In this document: one piece after another, positions 15,965 to 23,650 of the stretch
Layout of the letters: each line of letters starts with the position of its first letter
Numbering within the stretch: position 1 is the first letter of the stretch
Source of the DNA: CAWVWF01 sp963933885
Lineage (GTDB): Bacteria; Bacteroidota; Bacteroidia; Flavobacteriales_C; GCA-002722245
Assembly (NCBI GenBank): GCA_963933885.1
Contig: CAWVWF010000011.1
Location: 1-35,263, forward strand
Direction: 5' to 3'
Length of the DNA stretch: 35,263 nt
Translations under genes and position numbers: made by a program
The notes under the pieces: generated by a model
The model's input: only the letters and a program-made list of their open reading frames with translations
What the model was told of the DNA's origin: nothing
Databases searched by the model: none

Positions 15965-18745
15965 ATGCCGAAAAAAGACATTTCTACTTTAGATCCACAA
16001 AAGTTCATCATCATCAAAGGTGCGAGTTTACACAACTTAAAAAAGATCGATGTTGCAATACCTAGAAACTCCTTAACTGTTATCACTGGAGTAAGTGGTT
16101 CCGGTAAGTCCACCCTTGCTTTTGATACACTTTACGCCGAGGGGCAACGAAGATACGTTGAAAGTTTATCCTCCTATGCAAGGCAGTTTATGGGGAAACT
16201 TGAAAAACCTGAGGTTGATTATATAAAAGGAATCTCTCCTGCTATTGCAATTGAACAAAAAGTAATTACAAGAAATCCAAGATCAACAGTTGGAACTACA
16301 ACTGAAATCTACGATTATTTAAAAATTCTTTTCGCTCGTTTAGGAAAAATAATTTCTCCGATTTCAGGAAGAGAGGTTAAAAGAGATGATGTTGATGACA
16401 TCGTTGAATTTATAACAAAACAAAAAGAAGGAACTAAAGGTGTATTATATCTAAACATTAAAGAAGCACCTGAATTCGCAATCAAAAATTTTATTGCTGC
16501 AGGATATTCAAGAGCGAGAGTTGATAACGAATTTTGTTTACTTGAAGAATTAAAAGAAGGAACTGATTTTGATCTTGTAATTGATCGTTTCTCCGTTAAT
16601 CATGATGAAGATTTTAAAAACCAAATATATGACTCCGTCAATACTTCATTTAAAGAAGGTAACGGAGATTGCTGGGTAGACATTTATAAAGGAAAAGAAA
16701 TCACAGTATCTCATTTCTGTAATAGATTTGAAATGGATGGATTAATATTCGAACAAGCAACTCCTGATATTTTCAATTTCAATAGTCCATTAGGTGCATG
16801 CCCTACATGTGAAGGTTTTGGGGAAATCTTAGGAATTAGTGAAGACTTAGTAATTCCTGATAAATCTTTATCGGTTCATAACTACTGTGTTGCTGCATGG
16901 AAAGGTGAAAAAATGGGTGCTTGGAGAAAACAACTTATAAAAGGTGCCCACCAAGTAAACTTCCCTGTACTTACTCCTTATAAGGATTTAACCGACGACG
17001 AGAAAGATCAGCTTTGGTATGGAACATCTAGTTTCTTAGGTATACATGACTTCTTTAAAGGTCTACAAGAACAAATCTACAAGATTCAAAACAGAGTAAT
17101 GATTTCCCGATTTAAAGGGAAAACACATTGTCACGATTGTAAAGGTCAACGACTAAAAAAAGAAGCTCTTGCAATCAAAATAGGCAACTTTAACATCGCA
17201 GACATTACTTCAATGACTATTGATGAAGCGTATGAATTTATTCAAAAGGTTAAATTCAATGAATACGAAAGAAAGATTGGTCAGCGATTAATTGAAGAAA
17301 TCACAAACAGATTAGCTTTCTTAACCAATGTTGGAGTTGGGTATATATCTCTGAGTAGGTTAAGTAATTCTCTGTCTGGAGGAGAATCTCAAAGAATTAA
17401 TTTAGCAAGTAGACTAGGTTCTAGCTTAGTAGGTTCTTTATATGTTCTAGATGAACCAAGTATTGGATTACACCCAAAAGACACTGAAAAATTAATTAAA
17501 ATTTTAAAAGGACTAAACAGTATTGGAAATACAGTTGTAATAGTTGAGCATGATGAAGACATCATGCGAGAAGCTTCTTATCTAATTGACATAGGTCCTT
17601 ACGCTGGAATTCATGGTGGTGAAGTTGTTTTTGAAGGGAACCATGATCAATTACTAAAGAAAGGAAAAAGTTTAACAACTGAATATTTAAATGGAATTAA
17701 AAACATTAACATTCCCAACAAAAGGATACCTAAGAAATTCATTACGCTTAAAAACATAAGTAAGCATAACCTTAAAATTAAAGAAGTAAAATTCCCACTG
17801 GCTTGTTTCACAGTAATTACAGGAGTAAGCGGATCAGGGAAGTCTACCCTTGTTAAAAAGGAATTAATTCCTGAGTTAAACAGATATTTCTCAAATGGCG
17901 AAACAATCAATTTATCAGGTGATCTTAAATCAATTGAATCTGTAGAATATGTGGATCAAAATCCAATTGGGAAATCATCAAGATCTAACCCCGCAACCTA
18001 CGTAAAAGCATTTGATGAGATTAGAAACATATTCTCACAACAACCAATGTCTACACTAAGAGGATATAAGCCATCACACTTCTCTTTAAACGTACCTAAT
18101 GGTAGATGTGAAACTTGCCAAGGAGAAGGTGTTACAACAATTGAAATGCAGTTCATGGCTGATTTAAAAATGAAGTGTGAAGAATGTAAAGGAAAACGAT
18201 ACAAAGATGAAGTCTTAGAAGTTGAATACAATGGAAAAAACATCAATGACATTCTTAATTTATCTATAGAAGAGGCGCTTAAATTTTTCAAACAATTTGC
18301 AGACCCAAGTAGAAAGACAACACTTGAAGGTAAACTTGTGAAAAAACTGAGCCCGTTAAATCAAGTTGGATTGGGTTATGTAAAACTAGGTCAGTCTTCA
18401 AGTACACTTTCAGGAGGTGAAGCTCAAAGGGTTAAATTAGCATACTTTTTAATAAAAGGAAATACATCAAGTAAAACATTATTCATATTTGATGAACCAA
18501 CTACAGGTTTACATTTCCATGATATTAATTTACTGTTAAACTCTTTGTATGCTTTAATTGAATTAGGACATTCAGTAACTGTAATCGAACATAACGTTGA
18601 AGTCATGAAATGTGCCGATTGGATTATCGACCTTGGCCCTGGAGGTGGTAAGTATGGTGGTGAAATTGTTTATCAAGGAACTCCCGAAAAAATTAGTTCT
18701 TCAAAAACATCAGTTACTGCAAAGTACATAACAGACAAACTTTAA
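15965..18745 (+). CDS. uvrA: Excinuclease ABC subunit A
   Basis: A 926-residue damage-recognition ATPase of nucleotide excision repair, with two ABC modules. Walker A1 is GVSGSGKST at residues 42-50 and a second GVSGSGKST lies near residue 620. The signatures LSGGESQRI and LSGGEAQRV and both Walker B motifs (LDEPSIGL, FDEPTTGL) are intact. The UvrB-binding and insertion regions are recognisable. The zinc site in the first module is degenerate: SHFCNRFEMDG replaces the usual CPxC pair, leaving one Cys before GACPTCEGFG. The second zinc site (CETC...CEEC) is complete. A strong convergent terminator follows. The ATG at 15965 gives the usual N-terminus before the conserved ASLHNLK. Confidence 0.96.
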   Translation: MPKKDISTLDPQKFIIIKGASLHNLKKIDVAIPRNSLTVITGVSGSGKSTLAFDTLYAEGQRRYVESLSSYARQFMGKLEKPEVDYIKGISPAIAIEQKVITRNPRSTVGTTTEIYDYLKILFARLGKIISPISGREVKRDDVDDIVEFITKQKEGTKGVLYLNIKEAPEFAIKNFIAAGYSRARVDNEFCLLEELKEGTDFDLVIDRFSVNHDEDFKNQIYDSVNTSFKEGNGDCWVDIYKGKEITVSHFCNRFEMDGLIFEQATPDIFNFNSPLGACPTCEGFGEILGISEDLVIPDKSLSVHNYCVAAWKGEKMGAWRKQLIKGAHQVNFPVLTPYKDLTDDEKDQLWYGTSSFLGIHDFFKGLQEQIYKIQNRVMISRFKGKTHCHDCKGQRLKKEALAIKIGNFNIADITSMTIDEAYEFIQKVKFNEYERKIGQRLIEEITNRLAFLTNVGVGYISLSRLSNSLSGGESQRINLASRLGSSLVGSLYVLDEPSIGLHPKDTEKLIKILKGLNSIGNTVVIVEHDEDIMREASYLIDIGPYAGIHGGEVVFEGNHDQLLKKGKSLTTEYLNGIKNINIPNKRIPKKFITLKNISKHNLKIKEVKFPLACFTVITGVSGSGKSTLVKKELIPELNRYFSNGETINLSGDLKSIESVEYVDQNPIGKSSRSNPATYVKAFDEIRNIFSQQPMSTLRGYKPSHFSLNVPNGRCETCQGEGVTTIEMQFMADLKMKCEECKGKRYKDEVLEVEYNGKNINDILNLSIEEALKFFKQFADPSRKTTLEGKLVKKLSPLNQVGLGYVKLGQSSSTLSGGEAQRVKLAYFLIKGNTSSKTLFIFDEPTTGLHFHDINLLLNSLYALIELGHSVTVIEHNVEVMKCADWIIDLGPGGGKYGGEIVYQGTPEKISSSKTSVTAKYITDKL

Positions 18746-18756
18746 TTATTAGACAT

Positions 18757-18788
18757 AAAAAAAGCCACTCGATGAGTGGCTTTTTTTT
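18757..18788. terminator. Bidirectional terminator between uvrA and siaC
   Basis: AAAAAAAGCCACTC and GAGTGGCTTTTTTT form a perfect 14-bp stem with a three-base GAT loop, flanked by A and T runs. It lies between the convergent stops of uvrA (18745) and the SiaC-like gene (18803) and can serve both. Confidence 0.9.
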
Positions 18789-18802
18789 CATATTATTTTA
18801 AT

Positions 18803-19186
18803 CTATTCTTCTTCGATTTCTATCATCTTAAACGGCACTTTAATTATCGCTTGATAATCTTCTCCTGCCTCTAACATATCTTCATCATCCTCTTCATAAT
18901 ACCAGTTGATAATAACTTCATTACCTCCTTTATGAATAGACTCAAGCTTCTTAAATAAATCAAGAATACATTTACTTGATGAAGTATTAAAATACTCTAA
19001 CTGGATATTAACCTTAGTTGATTCCTTTGGTCCTCCAGAATAATCATCTAAAGATTCAACTATTGGTTTATAAAACTCAATACTATTCTCAGGTATGGAT
19101 CTTCCTTTTAGCTCTAACACTCCTTCTTGTGAATCAAAAACAACCGTAGGTGTTTTTGATGTCCCCTCTATAGAAATTTTTCCCAT
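18803..19186 (-). CDS. SiaC family (DUF1987) regulatory phosphoprotein
   Basis: A 127-residue STAS/anti-sigma-antagonist-like protein of the SiaC (DUF1987) family. In Pseudomonas SiaC is phosphorylated by SiaB at Thr68 and controls the diguanylate cyclase SiaD. Here the motif NIQLEYFNTSSSKCILDLF places a Thr exactly at residue 68, and VFDSQEGVLELKGRSIPENS matches the family N-terminus (PxxxxFD...L.I.G.S.PEN). The C-terminus is acidic. It starts 8 bp after the stop of the SiaB-like kinase gene, so they form a two-gene operon ending at a strong terminator. No siaA phosphatase or siaD cyclase gene is present nearby, so the target here is unknown. Confidence 0.9.
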   Translation of the reverse strand: MGKISIEGTSKTPTVVFDSQEGVLELKGRSIPENSIEFYKPIVESLDDYSGGPKESTKVNIQLEYFNTSSSKCILDLFKKLESIHKGGNEVIINWYYEEDDEDMLEAGEDYQAIIKVPFKMIEIEEE

Positions 19187-19194
19187 AATTATTA

Positions 19195-19755
19195 TTACTT
19201 TTTTTGAACTATGTTAATATATAAACTAAAAAACGAGTACTTCTTATCAACTTCCATGAAATCATAAACCAAATTCTGGCCACTTTTTCTAGCAATATCA
19301 ATAATTCCTAATCCACCTCCACCTTTATCACTTCTCTCGTCATTATTTAACACTTCTTTATAAAGTGTTTTCAATCCGTCTCTATCTAAAGAATTAACAT
19401 GATCAATTCTAGATTTCAACCTTTCTACTCTTTCTGTTAAGATATAATTCCCAGTTACGATATTGTAACCGTTATCATTTCTTCCTATCATAAAAATAGC
19501 AGCACTTTCCTCATCGATTCCAGTACGCTTCATTTCATCTCTATGATGATATAAGTTTTGTAAACATTCAACAAGAACATTGTAAACTTTACGCTTCATT
19601 TTAGATGGTTCTCCTAAGTTATCTAACTTAGTTTCCATTATTTGAAGCATGGATGTAAGCATTTCTGACGTAACGTCTCCCTTGAATGAAAGCATAATAT
19701 CATTATGCTCCATCTTCCTGTAAAAACTATATATGTCGAATTTCATAAAAGACAT
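19195..19755 (-). CDS. SiaB family (DUF6272) protein kinase
   Basis: A 186-residue GHKL-fold protein expected to phosphorylate the SiaC-like partner encoded next. The N-box-like helix reads NVLVECLQNLYHHRDE (about residues 60-75), and the ATP lid/G-box is SDKGGGGLGIIDIARKSGQN (about 142-161). The N-terminal YRKMEHNDIMLSFKGDVTSE is also typical of the family. There is no transmembrane or histidine-phosphoacceptor domain, so it is not a two-component sensor. A TAATTTTA box lies 10 bp upstream of the ATG, so the leader is very short. The upstream gene is divergent. Confidence 0.87.
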   Translation of the reverse strand: MSFMKFDIYSFYRKMEHNDIMLSFKGDVTSEMLTSMLQIMETKLDNLGEPSKMKRKVYNVLVECLQNLYHHRDEMKRTGIDEESAAIFMIGRNDNGYNIVTGNYILTERVERLKSRIDHVNSLDRDGLKTLYKEVLNNDERSDKGGGGLGIIDIARKSGQNLVYDFMEVDKKYSFFSLYINIVQKK

Positions 19756-19764
19756 AGGTCACTG

Positions 19765-19772
19765 TAAAATTA
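19765..19772 (-). promoter_or_regulatory. Candidate -7 box for siaB-siaC
   Basis: On the minus strand this reads TAATTTTA followed by C, one base off the TAnnTTTG consensus. It lies only about 10 bp from the siaB-like ATG at 19755, implying a very short or absent leader. Confidence 0.35.
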
Positions 19773-19917
19773 TAGTTTTTAAACCAAATTAAAAACTTTG
19801 TATCAGTTTATAACGCACTGTTTAATACTTAGGTTTCAAATATTAATAAAATAAAGGAGAACACCTTAAGAATAAGCGTAAAAAACATATTTATTAACAA
19901 TATTTATCCAGATATGT

Positions 19918-19925
19918 TATCTTTG
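19918..19925 (+). promoter_or_regulatory. Candidate -7 box directly before the methyltransferase ATG
   Basis: TATCTTTG is an exact TAnnTTTG match. Only four bases (TAAA) separate it from the ATG at 19930, so transcription would start at or just inside the coding sequence, giving a leaderless mRNA. No clear TTTG is seen at the -33 position. Confidence 0.4.
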
Positions 19926-19929
19926 TAAA

Positions 19930-20661
19930 ATGGCAAAAGAATGGTTTGAGGATTGGTTCGATACAAAATATTATCATATTCTATACAAGAACAGGAATTA
20001 TAATGAAGCTGAAGATTTCATAGATAATTTGTTAAATTATTTAAAGCCAAATGCTACTGCTAAGTTTATTGATATAGCATGTGGAAAAGGTAGACACTCA
20101 ATTTTTATAAACAAGAAAGGTTTTCCTGTTGTTGGATATGACTTATCAAAGGAGAGTATAGCTTCTGCTGAAGAATCAGCAAAAAAAGATCTAGAGTTTT
20201 ATGTTCATGACATGCGTCAGATCTTCAGAACAAATTATTTTGATTTCGCCCTTAACCTTTTCACTAGTTTTGGATATTTCAAATCCTCAAGAGATGAGTT
20301 AAATGCGATCCTATCTGCCGCTAAGAATTTAAAGAAAAATGGGACATTAGTAATCGACTTTCTAAATAGAGATAAAGTTATCGCTGGTTTAGCACCTCAA
20401 GAAACTAAAACGATTGATGGAATTGAATTTTTCATTTCAAAAGAAATAAAGGATAATCAAGTCGTTAAAACAATTGAATTTACTGATGCTGGAAAGAAGT
20501 ATAAATACCAAGAATCAGTAAAACTTTTAAGTTTATCAGACTTTGAGGGGTATTTAAACAAGGGAAATTTACAAATCAAGCAGGTTTTTGGAAATTACAA
20601 CTTAGATTTGCACTCAGAAACATCTGATCGTTTAATTATAATAGCTAAAAAAGTTGGATAG
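19930..20661 (+). CDS. Class I SAM-dependent methyltransferase
   Basis: A 243-residue Rossmann-fold methyltransferase. Motif I, FIDIACGKGRHSIF at ~44-57, binds S-adenosylmethionine; GYDLSKESIASAEE is the following acidic strand; FYVHDMRQIF and FDFALNLFTSFGYF are motifs II-III. The remainder (GTLVIDFLNRDKV and the antiparallel sheet) resembles Methyltransf_25-type enzymes of small metabolites rather than DNA or RNA methylases. The substrate is not evident. The ZIP transporter gene overlaps its end by 8 bp, so the two are translated from one message. The start codon lies directly after a promoter-like box (19918-19925). Confidence 0.85.
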   Translation: MAKEWFEDWFDTKYYHILYKNRNYNEAEDFIDNLLNYLKPNATAKFIDIACGKGRHSIFINKKGFPVVGYDLSKESIASAEESAKKDLEFYVHDMRQIFRTNYFDFALNLFTSFGYFKSSRDELNAILSAAKNLKKNGTLVIDFLNRDKVIAGLAPQETKTIDGIEFFISKEIKDNQVVKTIEFTDAGKKYKYQESVKLLSLSDFEGYLNKGNLQIKQVFGNYNLDLHSETSDRLIIIAKKVG

Positions 20662-21361
20662 CATCGTTACTCAAATATTACTCTTTAGTATCACCTTTAT
20701 TGCAGGATCAATATTCTTGTTTGTAAATCTAAAAAAGGATATTTATTTAAAAATATTACTTTCTTTCTCTGGAGCTTTTCTGTTTGGGTTAACAATTCTA
20801 CATTTTCTACCGGAACTGTTTCGTCATGAATATAAACATTCCTATGGAATCTTCATATTAATTGGTTTCTCATTCCAAATAGTATTAGAATTCCTTACTA
20901 AAGGTATAGACCATGGACATTACCACTCTGGCCACTCAAATAAAATAGGAACTTCAGCATTAATTGGTTTATTTCTTCATGCTTTATTTGAAGCAACACC
21001 TTTAAGTCACGGACAGGTACATGAGAATGAGCATTTTCACACTTCCTTTCTAATGGGACTTATTTTACACAAACTCCCTGTTGCAATTGTTTTCGGAAGT
21101 ATGTTAAATCACTATATAGGAAAAAAAGCAAAATCATTTATTATTCTAGGAATCTTTGCTTTAATGGCTCCAATAGGCTTACTACTATCTGAAGAAATTC
21201 CTTTCATTCAGAAATCTCAAGAATATTTCATGGCAATTGTAATTGGGATATTTCTATACATATCTACTACTATCTTATTCGAAACAAGTGAAAATCACAA
21301 GTTTAATCTTGTTAAATTCATCTCTATAATTGTCGGATTTAGTATTGCAGGATTTATTTAA
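20654..21361 (+). CDS. ZIP family metal transporter
   Basis: A 235-residue inner-membrane protein with seven or eight hydrophobic segments. The metal-binding helices are recognisable: LHALFEATPL (His109, Glu113) and LHKLPVAIVFGS (His139, Lys140), the HxxxE and HKxP signatures of ZIP proteins, which import zinc, iron or manganese. A His-rich loop, HGHYHSGH at residues 88-94, precedes helix 4, and ILHFLPELF at ~48-56 is also typical. The start is a TTG that overlaps the methyltransferase stop (TTGGATAG), so translation is probably coupled. The family as a whole is clear; the metal is not. Confidence 0.88.
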   Translation: MDSIVTQILLFSITFIAGSIFLFVNLKKDIYLKILLSFSGAFLFGLTILHFLPELFRHEYKHSYGIFILIGFSFQIVLEFLTKGIDHGHYHSGHSNKIGTSALIGLFLHALFEATPLSHGQVHENEHFHTSFLMGLILHKLPVAIVFGSMLNHYIGKKAKSFIILGIFALMAPIGLLLSEEIPFIQKSQEYFMAIVIGIFLYISTTILFETSENHKFNLVKFISIIVGFSIAGFI

Positions 21362-21482
21362 TACTTGTGATCAATTTTGATTAATCTCCCGATAACCAAT
21401 TTCTATTTCAAAAAAAGTATTTATTAGTGGAGTTGTTGTAATTTTACAATTCGAATTAACGAACAATTTAAAATAAAATAAA

Positions 21483-22112
21483 ATGGCAGTATTAGTAGGA
21501 AAAAAAGCACCAGCTTTTAGCGCAGACGCAGTAGTAAACGGTGGAGAATTTGTTGAAGGATTTTCTTTAGATCAGTATAAAGGTAAAAACGTTGTATTGT
21601 TTTTCTACCCTTTAGATTTCACATTTGTATGTCCAACTGAATTACATGCATTTCAAGCTAAATTAGCTGAGTTCGAATCAAAAAACACTGCTGTTGTAGG
21701 TTGTTCAGTTGATTCTAAATTTTCTCACTGGGCATGGTTAAACACACCAAAAAACAAAGGAGGAATTCAAGGAGTTACTTACCCATTAGTTTCTGATTTA
21801 TCTAAAACTATCGCTGAAAACTATGACGTTTTAGCTGGTGAATATGATGTAGACGCTGAAGGAAACGCTGCATTTAGTGGAGCTCCTGTTGCATATAGAG
21901 GTTTATTCTTAATCGATAAAGAAGGTGTTGTTCGTCATCAAGTTGTAAACGATTTACCAATCGGAAGATCAATTGATGAAGCTTTAAGAACTGTTGATGC
22001 TCTTAACTACTTCGAAGAAAACGGAGAAGTTTGTCCTGCTAACTGGAAAGAAGGTGAAGATGCTATGAAAGCTGATGCCGAAGGTGTTGCTGATTATTTA
22101 AGTAAGCATTAA
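21483..22112 (+). CDS. Typical 2-Cys peroxiredoxin (AhpC/Prx1 type)
   Basis: A 209-residue thiol peroxidase. The peroxidatic Cys50 lies in FYPLDFTFVCPTELHAF and the resolving Cys184 in GEVCPANWKEG. VDSKFSHWAWLNTPKNKGG is the conserved helix between them. It works as a dimer or decamer with a thioredoxin or AhpF-like reductant; no reductase gene is adjacent. Codon use looks tuned for high expression (for example many GAA, GGA, GTT codons), and it is a single-gene unit flanked by a 121-bp upstream region with TAATTTTAC and by a strong terminator. Confidence 0.96.
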   Translation: MAVLVGKKAPAFSADAVVNGGEFVEGFSLDQYKGKNVVLFFYPLDFTFVCPTELHAFQAKLAEFESKNTAVVGCSVDSKFSHWAWLNTPKNKGGIQGVTYPLVSDLSKTIAENYDVLAGEYDVDAEGNAAFSGAPVAYRGLFLIDKEGVVRHQVVNDLPIGRSIDEALRTVDALNYFEENGEVCPANWKEGEDAMKADAEGVADYLSKH

Positions 22113-22132
22113 TCATAAGATTAATATAATTT

Positions 22133-22162
22133 AAAAGCCTCGATTTTATCGGGGCTTTTTTT
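22133..22162 (+). terminator. Rho-independent terminator of the peroxiredoxin gene
   Basis: AGCCTCGAT (22136-22144) pairs with ATCGGGGCT (22148-22156) with one T-G wobble and a TTT loop, followed by TTTTTT. It is 20 bp past the stop at 22112. Confidence 0.85.
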
Positions 22163-22192
22163 ATTTCAATTGTTTCGTTATTTTTATAATAA

Positions 22193-22741
22193 ATGGATCA
22201 AACAAAACGATTAAGCATAATCCCTTTACTCGCTCTCGGAACAATCCATATATTATTCTTATGGATGATTGTAGTACCCGCAATTGGTTGGTTTTCAATC
22301 CTAGGCTTACTCCCATTATTAGCGTACAAATCACTACCACTTAAAGCTAATCACTTAAGTATACCTGAAATTGGTTTAGACATTCTTTCTTTTACCATAG
22401 GCATATTATTCACCATGTGGATCATAATGAAATTCGAAACATCTTCCGTTTTTGCTTCAGCATTAATAGGAACACTAGTTTCTTTTATCCCTAATACAGT
22501 CTTAGGAATTAAACCTAAACTAATCCAAAATATTAGTCATGCAAAGCTTGCTCTATATGCAGGCTCGTTTACAGGAATGACTGGCTTTCATCATTTCCCT
22601 AACCTTCTATCTTTATTTATTGTAGGGATAACGGGTGGTGTATTATACAATATATTAAGAAACAGTTTTACAGGCTTGGGAGGGAAACTAGGATCTATCG
22701 GATTTGGCGCCATCATACTATATATCACATTAACAATATGA
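22193..22741 (+). CDS. Unknown membrane protein, larger of a paralogous pair
   Basis: A 182-residue hydrophobic protein with about five or six membrane helices and no recognised family. Its second half contains GSFTGM at 124-129, then ITGGVLYNIL, and GGKLGS at 163-168. The same order and spacing (38-39 residues between the first and last motif) recur in the next gene product. The N-terminal ~70 residues are extra, with two helices and a short basic loop. The stop overlaps the next start as ATGA (22738-22741), so the two proteins are probably made together and may form a heteromeric membrane complex. A transporter or channel is possible, but no binding residues can be named. Confidence 0.75.
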   Translation: MDQTKRLSIIPLLALGTIHILFLWMIVVPAIGWFSILGLLPLLAYKSLPLKANHLSIPEIGLDILSFTIGILFTMWIIMKFETSSVFASALIGTLVSFIPNTVLGIKPKLIQNISHAKLALYAGSFTGMTGFHHFPNLLSLFIVGITGGVLYNILRNSFTGLGGKLGSIGFGAIILYITLTI

Positions 22742-23109
22742 TAGTTTTAATCACAATAACAGCAAGTGTTTTTGGTGGATTTGGCACATTCCTCCTAACT
22801 CAAAAACTTCATTGGCATGCAATCAAAGCATCTGCTATACTATCTTTAATTGTTGCAACTCCATTTGAAATTTATGATCTAAATGAATATACATCAATTC
22901 CTATTATTGTATTCGGAGCCTCTTTTATAGGAATGAGTAGTGAAAAATTATTCAACAACAAACTTATACTATATGCCTCCATTTTTTTTGGAGTAATATA
23001 TTCTTTAATAAGTTTCAAATACAATTCAATAGGAGGAACGTTAGGAACAACAGCATGTTTAAGTTGTTTAACTGTACTCGTTTTAAACAGTTTTATCAAA
23101 AGAAGCTAA
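22738..23109 (+). CDS. Unknown membrane protein, smaller of a paralogous pair
   Basis: A 123-residue protein with about four membrane helices. ASFIGM at 61-66, FFGVIYSLI and GGTLGT at 99-104 align with the corresponding motifs of the preceding protein, and an upstream ASAILSLIVATP matches its ASALIGTLVSFIP. The two genes thus look like products of an old duplication. Translation is coupled by an ATGA overlap. Its last 27 bp overlap the 3' end of the convergent aroQ gene, an unusual amount for two genuine genes. Not recognised; function unknown. Confidence 0.72.
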   Translation: MIVLITITASVFGGFGTFLLTQKLHWHAIKASAILSLIVATPFEIYDLNEYTSIPIIVFGASFIGMSSEKLFNNKLILYASIFFGVIYSLISFKYNSIGGTLGTTACLSCLTVLVLNSFIKRS

Positions 23110-23505
23110 AGCTAATCTATAAGAATCTAAACCAAATCCTAATATCACACCTTTACAAACCGGAGAAATAAACGACTTATGCCTAAACTCTTCTCTTTGA
23201 TGTGTATTTGAAATATGAACTTCAATAACAGATGTTTCAACTCCAGAAATAGCGTCTCTTAAAGCCACAGACGTATGCGTATATGCCCCAGCATTTAATA
23301 CAATACCATCATACTCAAAACCAACTTCATGAATCTTATTGATCAATTCACCTTCCACATTACTTTGGTAATACTCTAAAGCGTGTCCTGGGAATTTTTC
23401 TTTCAGCGTTTCAAAATAACTTTCAAAAGTTGTTGATCCGTAAACCTCAGGCTCTCTCTTTCCAAGTAAGTTCAAATTAGGACCATTCATTATTAAAATT
23501 CTCAT
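23083..23505 (-). CDS. aroQ: Type II 3-dehydroquinate dehydratase
   Basis: A 140-residue enzyme of the shikimate pathway that dehydrates 3-dehydroquinate. The signature MNGPNLNLLGKREPEVYG holds the catalytic Arg/Tyr loop, NAGAYTHTSVALRDA binds substrate, and EVHISN with FRHKSF carries the catalytic His and its partners. Length is typical (about 140-150). Its 3' end overlaps the membrane-protein gene 22738-23109 by 27 bp, tail to tail. A TATTTTTG box lies 18-25 bp upstream of the ATG and a 15-bp-period direct repeat lies farther upstream. Confidence 0.97.
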   Translation of the reverse strand: MRILIMNGPNLNLLGKREPEVYGSTTFESYFETLKEKFPGHALEYYQSNVEGELINKIHEVGFEYDGIVLNAGAYTHTSVALRDAISGVETSVIEVHISNTHQREEFRHKSFISPVCKGVILGFGLDSYRLALASFDKTV

Positions 23506-23522
23506 AACGCATTGCTTTAATT

Positions 23523-23530
23523 CAAAAATA
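23523..23530 (-). promoter_or_regulatory. Candidate -7 box for aroQ
   Basis: On the minus strand this reads TATTTTTG, an exact TAnnTTTG match, ending 17 bases before the aroQ ATG at 23505. A poly-A tract lies just upstream on that strand; no clear TTTG -33 box was found. Confidence 0.45.
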
Positions 23531-23557
23531 AGATTTTTTTTTGGGAGAATAAATTAA

Positions 23558-23585
23558 CTAAAGTTCGAAATGCTAAAGTTCGAAA
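23558..23585. repeat. Perfect 13-bp direct repeat (2 copies, 15-bp period)
   Basis: CTAAAGTTCGAAA occurs at 23558-23570 and again at 23573-23585. Each copy contains the palindrome TTCGAA. The pair lies in the divergent aroQ/CotH intergenic region, about 30-60 bp upstream of the aroQ -7 box. It may be a regulator site or a simple recent tandem duplication. Confidence 0.6.
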
Positions 23586-23650
23586 CACCCTTGCTTAAAA
23601 TTAACTTATTCTTTGTAACTTCACATCTATAAAACCTTAGTATTTCCAAC

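Noticed and set aside
17998..18291. 97-codon minus-strand ORF within uvrA
   Set aside because: Lies wholly opposite the second zinc site of UvrA, which is clearly coding on the plus strand.
23558..23585. CRISPR-like repeat
   Set aside because: Only two copies with a 2-bp spacer; no array and no cas gene.
23558..23590. GTTCGAAAC resembling a tRNA T-loop
   Set aside because: No acceptor or anticodon stem can be folded around it; it is part of the 13-bp direct repeat.
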